Assembly: GCA_002398875.1 (NCBI GenBank)
Contig: DHCC01000041.1
Coordinates: 1 to 48,489, forward strand
Length of the DNA: 48,489 nt
Direction: 5' to 3'
Origin: Bacteroidales bacterium UBA4912
Lineage (GTDB): Bacteria > Bacteroidota > Bacteroidia > Bacteroidales > Dysgonomonadaceae
Shown one piece after another: positions 36,455 through 43,873 of this stretch. The translations under genes and the position numbers were made by a program. A model generated the notes under the pieces. That model did no database searches and was not told the DNA's origin. It saw only the letters and a program-made list of their open reading frames with translations. The first letter of the stretch is position 1. Every line of letters begins with the position of its first letter.

Positions 36455-37207
36455 TTAATCCAGATTGTGTTTGTCAATGCTGTAATTGATATACCTCTTT
36501 TTCATCCAACGATATGCAAAACAGTCTATAAACGGTCCTGACAGTCTGTTCCAAAGATGATATTTCGATGTTCCTGCCATGCGCGAATAATGGCGAACAG
36601 GAACCTGCTTAACTTTCCCTTGCTGCAACAGGATTAACGCCGGCAGAAATCGGTGCATGCCATTAAAAAACGGTATCTGCTTAGCTGATTTGGTATGCAT
36701 AACCTTCAAAGGACAACCTGTATCTGAAACATCGTCGTGCGTCATCATCCGCCGATAACTATTAGCAATTTTCGATTGAAGTTTCTTGAAAAAAGAATCT
36801 TTGCGATTTACTCTTATTCCGGTTACCATTTCATAATCAGCAATATCCTTAAACAAAAGATTAAAATCCTCCGGATCCGTCTGCAAATCAGCATCAATAT
36901 AACCCACATATTCAGAACAACATGAATCGATCCCTGCCTTCAACGCAGCACTAAGTCCTTTATTACTTTCGAGGCTGAGATAGAAGAAATGTTTGTTACG
37001 AGCACATATTTCGATTATTTTTTGCAGACTGCTGTCTTTTGAACCGTCGTTAACAAACAATACACAAGCTGAGAGTATAGAATGATGTAGGAAATGCAGC
37101 AATTTTTCTTCTAAGGTGTAAATACTCTCTTCTTCGTTATATACAGGCACTATAATTGTAACCTTGTAATTTCCAGTACTATTAGTGACATCTTTCATCT
37201 GGTCCAC
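36455..37207 (-). CDS. polyprenyl-phosphate glycosyltransferase (GT2, ArnC/DPMS-like)
   Basis: Cytoplasmic-face enzyme of 250 residues that probably charges undecaprenyl phosphate with a sugar. The nucleotide-sugar site starts VTIIVPVYNEEESI. The metal motif is YIDADLQTDPEDF, and SDTGCPLKVM and GTSKYHLWNRL follow, as in dolichyl-phosphate mannose synthases. It lacks the C-terminal membrane helices of ArnC, which the adjacent LAB_N protein may replace. The start could be the ATG at 37207 or at 37198. First gene of the operon. Confidence 0.85.
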   Translation of the reverse strand: MDQMKDVTNSTGNYKVTIIVPVYNEEESIYTLEEKLLHFLHHSILSACVLFVNDGSKDSSLQKIIEICARNKHFFYLSLESNKGLSAALKAGIDSCCSEYVGYIDADLQTDPEDFNLLFKDIADYEMVTGIRVNRKDSFFKKLQSKIANSYRRMMTHDDVSDTGCPLKVMHTKSAKQIPFFNGMHRFLPALILLQQGKVKQVPVRHYSRMAGTSKYHLWNRLSGPFIDCFAYRWMKKRYINYSIDKHNLD

Positions 37208-37256
37208 TTTTATAAAAAGTAAAGAATGGTTATTCTTGTCAACTCGGTTTAAGATT

Positions 37257-37264
37257 CAAATGTA
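37257..37264 (-). promoter_or_regulatory. -7 promoter box for the glycolipid operon
   Basis: TACATTTG on the minus strand, an exact TAnnTTTG match, about 50 bases before the GT2 ATG. Confidence 0.55.
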
Positions 37265-37395
37265 CATATTTTTTATGATTAGATCTTTAATCTTATAATT
37301 ATGTTTAACCCGAAAACCTTTATAAGGTTTTAAATAGATTCAGATAAATTCACTTAACCTACATTGATAATATGATAAGGAAATGCGACAAAGTC

Positions 37396-37424
37396 TTGTA
37401 GCATATTTATTTTGTATATATTTG
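37396..37424 (+). promoter_or_regulatory. promoter of the second Crp/Fnr gene
   Basis: TTG (37396-37398), an 18-base spacer and TATATTTG (37417-37424), which fits the -33/-7 pattern. It rules out a start codon at 37412. Confidence 0.65.
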
Positions 37425-37444
37425 TTTATATTAAAATCGATTTT

Positions 37445-38122
37445 ATGAAAAACGAATGTATCGATTGCGCCTGTATATTGAAGTCGTCACGCACACTGAA
37501 AGATTGCCAGATAGAAAAACTGGAAAATAATCATGTTGTAGTTGAATTTAGTAAGGGCGATTCAATTATCAAACAGGGAATGTTTTCTACAAATATTATC
37601 TTCCTTCGCAGAGGAGTTGCAAAGATTCACATCACAGGTCCTTATCACGAACAGATTGTAAGATTAATAAAAGCCCCATCATACATGGCTTTACCTACAA
37701 CAATCGGCAACAAAATAAACCAGTATTCAGTGACTGCAGTGCTCGATTCTGAAGTTTGCTTTATCGACCTTGCACTTTTCAACAGGCTTATTGAGGAAAA
37801 TAAAGAGTTTTCTTCATATATCATTTTAGAACTTTGTAAGAACGAACTGGAAGCTTATCGGAGATGTGCTAATCGCACACAAAAGCAAACACGCGGAAAC
37901 CTTGCCGATATGCTGCTCGAATTTTCAGATCATATTTTTGAAGCAGACGAATTTACATTGCCAATTTCTCAATCTGACATAGGTAACCTGGTAGATGCCA
38001 GCAGAGAAAGCATCAACCGTATCCTCTCAGAGTTTGTAACAGATGGTATAATTGGTATGGAAAGCAAAAAAGTGAAGATACTTAACAAGCATTCCCTGCA
38101 GTTAATAAGTCAGAACGGATAG
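37445..38122 (+). CDS. Crp/Fnr family regulator with Cys-rich N-terminus
   Basis: Transcription factor of 225 residues. The N-terminus has C5-x2-C8-x-C10 and C21, with C105 in the effector domain, so Fe-S or thiol sensing is possible, although the spacing differs from E. coli FNR. The beta-roll covers about 30-115. The C-terminal helix-turn-helix (about 172-205) has the recognition helix SRESINRIL: R187, E188 and R192 sit where E. coli CRP has R180, E181 and R185, which read TGTGA. It converges with the Hdr/Qmo-like operon, whose upstream region holds a TGTGA-N6-TCACA palindrome, so it is the likely regulator of that operon. The start at 37445 is set by the promoter position. Confidence 0.85.
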   Translation: MKNECIDCACILKSSRTLKDCQIEKLENNHVVVEFSKGDSIIKQGMFSTNIIFLRRGVAKIHITGPYHEQIVRLIKAPSYMALPTTIGNKINQYSVTAVLDSEVCFIDLALFNRLIEENKEFSSYIILELCKNELEAYRRCANRTQKQTRGNLADMLLEFSDHIFEADEFTLPISQSDIGNLVDASRESINRILSEFVTDGIIGMESKKVKILNKHSLQLISQNG

Positions 38123-38162
38123 ACACAAGTGATGGTAATATATCATAGTCCAATATTTACAA

Positions 38163-39221
38163 TCAGGAACTTAGTGTTTTCAATTTTGAAAAATAGATTC
38201 CAAAAGATCTGTACAAAAAATGTGTCCATTTACCAAAGGGTACAATGATAAGTGCCCATTGAGCTAAGACAGTTAGATGTGTAATATACAACCATTTGTT
38301 TGATACAAGCATATCAAGATCAATAAACAGCCGTACCATAAAAGCTGTTACTCCCATCAAAAACAGCCAGATAACAAAAAACCAGTCCGACGGCTGTGAG
38401 AATTTATTTAATGACTTGTTTTTCTTTAACCTGTCGCTTACAAAATGAGCGGTGACAACAAATATTATGAAACTTATCAAATAGCCAAAGACTACGACAA
38501 ATATGTTCTCAGTTGTAAACCAGTTGAGAAATACAGTGGTAAATAACAGTGAGAGATAAGATAGAACGAGTACAAGATGTTCCACCCATCTAAAGTTGTC
38601 TGCTTCGTCACAATCTCTCAACCTCTTCTGGGTGAACATATTCACGAAAAGCTCACTTAAAGTTGTGAAATAATATTTTATGCCGACTTTTGTTTTAGTC
38701 TTTACTATTGTAAAATACCACATGCGCAATAAGTTAGGAATAAAGATTATCAGAAATATTGTTCCAATTGCTATCATCTCAAAATTATGACCTGCATGAA
38801 GCATTTGCTCCAGATCATAGCTAATAGAACTTGCAAAGTAGAGAACGGCGGCAAATACTAGTATCATCGCAAGAATCATGAATGGTAAGGATTTGTAGAG
38901 CAGCCCTGATAATCCCGTCCAGTCATACTTTGCAGTCAGCCACCGGCGTAGAGACATCATCAGTTCGCCAGGGTTTGCCTGTTGAGGGCAACTGGCTGTG
39001 CACTCACCACAATAATAACACTCCCATGGTTTGAGCGATGTTTTTAAATCCTCCTCGAGTCCCAGTGCACTAAATCGCACCATCTCCCGTGGAAACGACT
39101 CGTCTGTAGTGGATAATGAGCAAACTGCAGTGCATGTACCGCAATTGTAACATGCATTCATATTGACCGCTCCATATTTCTTTAGTTCATCCGTAAAAGA
39201 CGGATTTATCTTTGTTGCCAT
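38163..39221 (-). CDS. QmoC-like subunit: HdrC ferredoxin domain fused to membrane cytochrome b-type domain
   Basis: A 352-residue protein. The N-terminal HdrC domain binds two [4Fe-4S] clusters (C24-x2-C27-x2-C30-x3-C34 and C68-x2-C71-x2-C74-x3-C78). Six membrane helices follow (about 113-130, 147-165, 214-234, 240-260, 281-300, 312-330). H142/H145, H215, H259 and H315 lie in or next to helices and could ligate heme b, as in QmoC. The natural reading is electron exchange with the quinone pool. It is the last gene of the operon, its ATG overlapping the stop of the winged-helix gene by one base. No terminator hairpin was seen in the 40-base gap before the converging Crp gene. Confidence 0.85.
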   Translation of the reverse strand: MATKINPSFTDELKKYGAVNMNACYNCGTCTAVCSLSTTDESFPREMVRFSALGLEEDLKTSLKPWECYYCGECTASCPQQANPGELMMSLRRWLTAKYDWTGLSGLLYKSLPFMILAMILVFAAVLYFASSISYDLEQMLHAGHNFEMIAIGTIFLIIFIPNLLRMWYFTIVKTKTKVGIKYYFTTLSELFVNMFTQKRLRDCDEADNFRWVEHLVLVLSYLSLLFTTVFLNWFTTENIFVVVFGYLISFIIFVVTAHFVSDRLKKNKSLNKFSQPSDWFFVIWLFLMGVTAFMVRLFIDLDMLVSNKWLYITHLTVLAQWALIIVPFGKWTHFLYRSFGIYFSKLKTLSS

Positions 39222-39499
39222 TACTTTACAAGTTTATACGTGTAATATTCATCCATATCGTCTATCTCTCCAACTGCTAAAACTCCGTATTTAACGAGAG
39301 ACATCACATAATAAGTGACATCCGGTTTGGACATGTTCAGCTGTTCTGATAATTGAGCTATTGTGAGATCCTCAGTTTTCAAAGCTTCTGTAATAGCTCT
39401 TTTAATACGGTTAAACTCTTTCAGTTCATCTTTTACATGCTCGGGAACACCCTGTTTGTCCCGTAAATATTTGGCTGTTTTTCCTGTTTTCGTTTCCAT
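39221..39499 (-). CDS. small winged-helix protein inside the Hdr/Qmo-like operon
   Basis: A 92-residue protein. After a charged N-terminus, residues about 30-90 form a winged helix: ITEALKTEDLTIAQLSEQLNMSKPDVTYYVMSLVKYGVL (helix-turn-helix, quoted here only by its key parts ITEALK, TIAQLSEQL, SKPDVTYYV and KYGVL), then a short wing. It has no Cys and no effector domain. It lies between the QmoB-like gene (9 bases) and the QmoC-like gene (1-base overlap), so it is made with the enzyme. It may be a local regulator or a structural partner of the complex; the sequence does not decide. Confidence 0.7.
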   Translation of the reverse strand: METKTGKTAKYLRDKQGVPEHVKDELKEFNRIKRAITEALKTEDLTIAQLSEQLNMSKPDVTYYVMSLVKYGVLAVGEIDDMDEYYTYKLVK

Positions 39500-39508
39500 A
39501 TATTAATC

Positions 39509-41230
39509 TTATGCCAATACATCTATCATACTGATTATCTCTTCATTCCTGTAGCCTATAAGATTGATGGCATCCGGTGGACAAACCGGTGCACACATTC
39601 CGCATCCTTTGCAAACTGAACTATTCACCACCGCAATCTCTCTGCTGTTTACATTTCTCTTTTCTATTGCGTCAAAAGGACAAGCTTCCAGACATTTACC
39701 ACACCACGAACAGCTATCCTCATTAATAACAGCAATAATCGGTTCAGTTTCAAGCGTTCCCTTACTGACATACGAAAATGATTTTGTTGCAGCTGACAGT
39801 GCTGAATTCACCGATTCAGAAATATTTTTAGGACCCTGGCATGCTCCTGCAATGGTTATCCCGTCAATTACAGTTTCAACAGGACGCAATTTTATATGTA
39901 CCTCGTTATAGAATTTATCTCTGCCTTTGGGAATCTTAAGCATTGTTCCGACAGATTGATCTGAGCGGGGAACCATACCGGTGACAAGTACGATAAGATC
40001 TGCTTCAACCGACATTTTTTTCCCTTCCGAAAGGATATCAGTCACGGTTACAATGCTGTTTTTTCCGTTGGAAGTTATTTCAGGAGGAGTGGTTTGGTCA
40101 AACTGCAGATAAATATCACCCATTTTCAGTGATTCGGCATAAAGCAATTCTTGTTTGCCATAAGTACGTATACCTCTGTTTAGATGAATATTATATATAT
40201 TTTTGAATTTCTTCTTAGCCTCAATTGAGGTGTGTATCACCGAAGTGCAGCAAAAACGGGAGCAATATGTGTTCCCTCCTTCATTCTGTCTGCTTCCCAC
40301 ACAATATATATAAACGATATTCTTAATTGTTTTACCTTTATATATTAGTCTATCACCTGTGGATTTATCGACTAACAACTTAAACTCCGGCAATGCGATT
40401 ACATTCTCATTTACAACATAATCAAATTCACCCTCTTTTGGGATATAGGATTCGAAACCTGTTGCCACTACCATCGAACCTACCTTAATCTCCATCGTTT
40501 CAACAGGATCTCCTGCATTTTGTGGTCTTTTACGGATTTTCAAGGTGAAATCACCGATACTCCCCTTCGATGAAATCACTTCCGAACCTGTTAGAATTGT
40601 TACATTCTCACGTTGTACAATATCATTATATACACGATTAACAAGATCGTACCCTTTCTCATCAGACATAAACAAATCACCTAGTTCTGCCGCATGCCCA
40701 CCTACCCTGTTTTCTTTTTCAATCAGTATTACATTTATATTTTTATCGGAAATGGATGCTGCAGCCTTCAGACCTGCAATTCCCGCACCTATAACAGCAA
40801 TTGTCTTCTCAGCCTCAATCTGATTGGGATAGAGTGGTTCGGCATAACGCGATTTAGCAATTGCAGCCTTCACAAGATGAATAGCTTTTCCCGTTGCTCC
40901 CTGTTTATCATCAGAATGAGCCCATGATGCCTGTTCACGTATATTTGCATGAACGTATGTGTATTTATTAAGGTCTCCTCTCTCGGTAACATTTCTAAAG
41001 GTAACGAGATGAAGCTTAGGCGAACAAGACGCAACAACCACACCATCCAGTTTATGCTTCTTGATATCACTGACCATATCGTTCTGATTGGAATCGGAAC
41101 AGGCAAACATTGTGGTTTTAGCTAACACAACCCCCTCTTCATGCTCCACCGCCTTTCGCACTTCTTCTACATCCACATAATCAGATATATTTCCGCCGCA
41201 GTGACAAATATATACTCCTAATCGTTTCAT
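39509..41230 (-). CDS. QmoB/HdrA-like flavin iron-sulfur protein
   Basis: Cytoplasmic HdrA-family protein of 573 residues. The N-terminal HdrA domain has YICHCGGNI (C9, C11), C44 and C69 in VVASCSPK. FAD is bound at GAGIAG (148-153) and VVATGFESY. The inserted segment YCVGSRQNEGG and CSRFCC is typical of HdrA. Two C-terminal [4Fe-4S] ferredoxin motifs follow: C507-x2-C510-x2-C513-x3-C517 and C540-x2-C543-x2-C546-x3-C550. Family members split or pass electrons between flavin and Fe-S partners. It overlaps the QmoA-like gene by 4 bases. Confidence 0.88.
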   Translation of the reverse strand: MKRLGVYICHCGGNISDYVDVEEVRKAVEHEEGVVLAKTTMFACSDSNQNDMVSDIKKHKLDGVVVASCSPKLHLVTFRNVTERGDLNKYTYVHANIREQASWAHSDDKQGATGKAIHLVKAAIAKSRYAEPLYPNQIEAEKTIAVIGAGIAGLKAAASISDKNINVILIEKENRVGGHAAELGDLFMSDEKGYDLVNRVYNDIVQRENVTILTGSEVISSKGSIGDFTLKIRKRPQNAGDPVETMEIKVGSMVVATGFESYIPKEGEFDYVVNENVIALPEFKLLVDKSTGDRLIYKGKTIKNIVYIYCVGSRQNEGGNTYCSRFCCTSVIHTSIEAKKKFKNIYNIHLNRGIRTYGKQELLYAESLKMGDIYLQFDQTTPPEITSNGKNSIVTVTDILSEGKKMSVEADLIVLVTGMVPRSDQSVGTMLKIPKGRDKFYNEVHIKLRPVETVIDGITIAGACQGPKNISESVNSALSAATKSFSYVSKGTLETEPIIAVINEDSCSWCGKCLEACPFDAIEKRNVNSREIAVVNSSVCKGCGMCAPVCPPDAINLIGYRNEEIISMIDVLA

Positions 41231-42534
41231 ACCGTTTCGTGTTGAATTAAATAACTGATAGCATCGGATGAAGCTGAACCGGCAGAAAGTATTGAATCTG
41301 GTATATCCATTGGTCCTGTAGCTGTTCCGGCAACAAAAACTCCCTCAATACTCGTTTTGGAAGGACTGCCCATCAAATCACTCTGAGCGATAAAGTTGTA
41401 GGGATCAAACTTAAGTCTCCCTTCCTGAAATATATTCGCAACAGACGGGTTGGATTTGGCACCTACTGAGAGAACAACCATATCGTGTTCTGCCTCTTTA
41501 ACAACTCCTTCACTTATATCTTCATAACGCAGAATAAGATTCCCATTTTCCAGTTCTGAAATTTTGCCTACTTTACCTTTCACAAAGTTCACACCCATAC
41601 CTTTTGCCTGTTGGTAAAACTCTTCAAACCCTTTACCAAAAGAACGTATATTAATATAGTAGATTGTTACATCCGCCATCGGTAATGCACCCATAAGCAA
41701 CTGTGCCTGTTTTATGGAATACATGCAACAGATCTGCGAACAGATAGGATTTCCTACTGTCTGGTCGCGCGAACCGACGCATAAAACATAAGCAATTTTA
41801 TCCGGAACTTTTCCGTCTCCAGGGCGTAAAATAGTATTGTATGGCCGAGTTGGCGCTATCTCGCGTTCCATCTGCATGGATGTGATCACGTTTTTATAGC
41901 GTTCATACCCGTAACGTGGTATTTCTAAAGGGTCGAAAAGTGAGAACCCGCTTGCCATTATTACCGTTTTGGCATGCAACTCAAAGTATTCGGTTTCCAT
42001 TGTAAAATCTATACAACTTGTTGGACACACCTTTTCACACGCTCCGCACAATGTGCAGTTTTCAATATCTATTGCAGCCGCTTTGGGGTTGGCAATACTG
42101 AACGGTATAAAAGCTGCTTTGCGCCCGATAAGACCGTACTGATACTGATCCCGGACACTGACAGGGCATGCCTTTTCACACAACTGACATGCCGTACAAT
42201 CTTCGACATGAACATAACGTGGTTTTTTAGTGATATGAGCAATAAAATCATTATCTGCTGTTTTAGAGATATCAGTAACCTCACTCTCAGTGAAGATTGT
42301 GATATTTTTATGGCGTGCTATTTCAGATACTTTGGGTGTGGTGATACATGCTGAGCAGTCGAGTGTAGGGAAAACCTTACTCAGTAAAATCATTTTCCCC
42401 CCGATGGAACGCTCTTTCTCGACTAACAATACTTTATATCCGGAGTTTGCCAGGTTAAGTGCAGCTTCACCTCCTGCAATACCGGCTCCCACAATGAGGG
42501 CATCAAATTTTATTGTTTTATTCTCACTACTCAT
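41227..42534 (-). CDS. QmoA/HdrA-like flavin iron-sulfur protein
   Basis: Second HdrA-family protein, 435 residues, lacking the N-terminal HdrA extension. FAD site GAGIAG (16-21); the LDCSACITTP motif gives C60 and C63. Two central [4Fe-4S] sites follow: C113-x2-C116-x2-C119-x3-C123 and C160-x2-C163-x2-C166-x3-C170. YVLCVGSRDQ and CSQICCMYS are the HdrA-type motif, and VFVAGTATGPMDIPDSI closes the flavin domain. It probably forms a dimer with the QmoB-like protein. It overlaps both neighbours by 4 bases. Confidence 0.88.
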   Translation of the reverse strand: MSSENKTIKFDALIVGAGIAGGEAALNLANSGYKVLLVEKERSIGGKMILLSKVFPTLDCSACITTPKVSEIARHKNITIFTESEVTDISKTADNDFIAHITKKPRYVHVEDCTACQLCEKACPVSVRDQYQYGLIGRKAAFIPFSIANPKAAAIDIENCTLCGACEKVCPTSCIDFTMETEYFELHAKTVIMASGFSLFDPLEIPRYGYERYKNVITSMQMEREIAPTRPYNTILRPGDGKVPDKIAYVLCVGSRDQTVGNPICSQICCMYSIKQAQLLMGALPMADVTIYYINIRSFGKGFEEFYQQAKGMGVNFVKGKVGKISELENGNLILRYEDISEGVVKEAEHDMVVLSVGAKSNPSVANIFQEGRLKFDPYNFIAQSDLMGSPSKTSIEGVFVAGTATGPMDIPDSILSAGSASSDAISYLIQHETV

Positions 42535-42947
42535 AACTCTTGTGCGTGTAATGTTTTTATCAAGTATTCATTAAAACTGCGAATCTGCTTTACAAATGCT
42601 TCGCTGCACACAGAACAAATTGCTGCCATACGCAGACGTGCAGGTTCAATATCTTTTGCTTTCATCTGTTCATGTGCGGCCGATACCAGATTCCCCGTTT
42701 TCTCGGTACAAGTCTCCCCGTATACACAGTCGCTCCCGTCAGCAGCAATAAAAACACCGTCGAAACCCTTTTCAAAGGCATGAAGAATCCAGCTCGGCTT
42801 AATACCACTTGAGCATGGGATTGTAATTGTGTACACTGTAGGCGGATAATGCAATTTCAGTAGTCCGGCCATATCAATAGCCGGATCTGAAATCTTCTCA
42901 GTCGAAAAGACGAGAATTTTTGCACTCTTTTTTAAGTTGCCTGTCAT
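42531..42947 (-). CDS. MvhD/FrhD-like iron-sulfur electron carrier
   Basis: A 138-residue protein of the MvhD (hydrogenase iron-sulfur, delta subunit) family. Recognised by IPCSSGIKPSWILHAFEKGFDGVF and the Cys pattern CVYGETC, then CSVCSEA near the C-terminus. The family carries a [2Fe-2S] cluster that hands electrons to HdrA. The usual GCHPGDCHY-type motif is changed here (DGSDCVYGETC), so the partner may differ from hydrogenase or formate dehydrogenase. No hydrogenase gene is in the window. Confidence 0.8.
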   Translation of the reverse strand: MTGNLKKSAKILVFSTEKISDPAIDMAGLLKLHYPPTVYTITIPCSSGIKPSWILHAFEKGFDGVFIAADGSDCVYGETCTEKTGNLVSAAHEQMKAKDIEPARLRMAAICSVCSEAFVKQIRSFNEYLIKTLHAQEL

Positions 42948-43195
42948 TTTTTCTTCATATACACTTTAAAATAACCGTTTTCTTCCAAAGCGCCAAGATA
43001 CTCATGGCCCTGTTTTCCGCACCATTTAGGGATATCCGACTTTGTACCTTCATCTGCCGAAAGAATTTCCATTACATCACCCGATTCAATTGTTCCGATA
43101 GCTTTTTTTGCTTCCAATAGGGGACCGGGGCAAGCTGTTCCGCGGGCGTCAACTGATTTTGATACGGTAATTTTCTTCAATTCTTCTGTTGTCAT
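42944..43195 (-). CDS. TusA/SirA family sulfur carrier
   Basis: An 83-residue protein with the two-layer TusA fold. The active-site CPGP motif has C22 (GTACPGPLLEAKKAI), the cysteine that carries persulfide. DVMEILSADEGTKSDIPKWC matches the rest of the family, including a second Cys near residue 59. It donates or accepts sulfane sulfur by persulfide transfer. It overlaps the MvhD-like gene by 4 bases and follows the DsrE2-like gene by 42. Confidence 0.9.
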   Translation of the reverse strand: MTTEELKKITVSKSVDARGTACPGPLLEAKKAIGTIESGDVMEILSADEGTKSDIPKWCGKQGHEYLGALEENGYFKVYMKKK

Positions 43196-43237
43196 AGTTG
43201 TAAAGTTTAGTTTATTGTAATTTGTATGTAAATATTT

Positions 43238-43729
43238 TTATACCATCCATTGCATCGAACTTTCACCCGCATCGGCAACAAATGTACCTGCTCCTGCATA
43301 ACGCAGATGAGGATAATCAATAATCTCCTCTTTCTTAAATCCCATTAGGTTCATAGTCATTTCGCAAACTGTTATTTCCACACCCAGTTCTCCTGCCTGT
43401 TTAAACATCTCGTCGAGAGACATCACTCCCTGCTGTTTCATAAGTCCTTTCATCATTGCAGGACCCATTCCCATCATGTTAAATTTTGAGAGCTTCAGCT
43501 TGTTTCTCCCTTTTGGCAACATCATTCCAAACATTTTTGAAATAAAATTCTTCCCTTTTGCTTTCTTCTTTGGATCACGCAAGGCTCCGATAGCCCAGAA
43601 CGAAAAGAATAGTTTTACCTTGGTATCCATGGCAGCAGCTGCAAGTGAAATTATCATCACTGCCATGATTTTATCCATATCGCCGGAAATGATAGCTACA
43701 GACAGTTGATCTTCTTTTGAATTCTCCAT
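43238..43729 (-). CDS. DsrE2-like sulfurtransferase
   Basis: DsrE/DsrF-superfamily protein of 163 residues. The hydrophobic N-terminal half contains MAVMIISLAAAAMD and FFSFWAIGAL. Its only cysteine, C122 in ITVCEMTMNLMG, is the family's active Cys. Met-rich for its size (about 21 of 163), mostly in the middle insertion (residues 55-105). DsrE2 and TusA commonly pass persulfide to each other in sulfur oxidisers. It is the first gene of the Hdr/Qmo-like operon. Confidence 0.85.
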   Translation of the reverse strand: MENSKEDQLSVAIISGDMDKIMAVMIISLAAAAMDTKVKLFFSFWAIGALRDPKKKAKGKNFISKMFGMMLPKGRNKLKLSKFNMMGMGPAMMKGLMKQQGVMSLDEMFKQAGELGVEITVCEMTMNLMGFKKEEIIDYPHLRYAGAGTFVADAGESSMQWMV

Positions 43730-43763
43730 AAAGCCTGATATTATTTTGTTAATTAATTACAAG

Positions 43764-43771
43764 CAAATTAA
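43764..43771 (-). promoter_or_regulatory. weak candidate -7 box of the Hdr/Qmo-like operon
   Basis: TTAATTTG on the minus strand, one mismatch from TAnnTTTG, about 35 bases before the DsrE2 ATG. The palindrome at 43819-43850 would be centred near -74, a class I activator distance. Confidence 0.35.
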
Positions 43772-43818
43772 GGAAATATTTCTTTTATTGATCACTGTTT
43801 GGCACGTGAGACTCACTA

Positions 43819-43850
43819 CATAATTATGTGATTTACATCACATAATTATG
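43819..43850. promoter_or_regulatory. perfect 32-bp CRP-type palindrome upstream of the Hdr/Qmo-like operon
   Basis: CATAATTATGTGAT (43819-43832), a 4-base spacer TTAC, and ATCACATAATTATG (43837-43850): perfect 14-base arms. The core is TGTGA-N6-TCACA, the E. coli CRP consensus. It lies 105 bases (centre) upstream of the DsrE2 ATG and 23 bases before the patatin stop. Confidence 0.85.
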
Positions 43851-43873
43851 CAATATAATAGTGAGTGAAACAA

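Noticed and set aside
37445..43729. Dissimilatory sulfate reduction locus
   Set aside because: No aprAB, sat or dsrAB is present; Qmo-like subunits alone do not show sulfate reduction.
38163..43729. Classic methanogen heterodisulfide reductase or sHdr sulfur-oxidation cluster
   Set aside because: HdrB is missing, and no lipoate-binding protein is encoded next to it.
43819..43850. Read as a rho-independent terminator of the patatin gene
   Set aside because: The stem is AT-rich, no T run follows on the minus strand, and the core matches a CRP-family operator.
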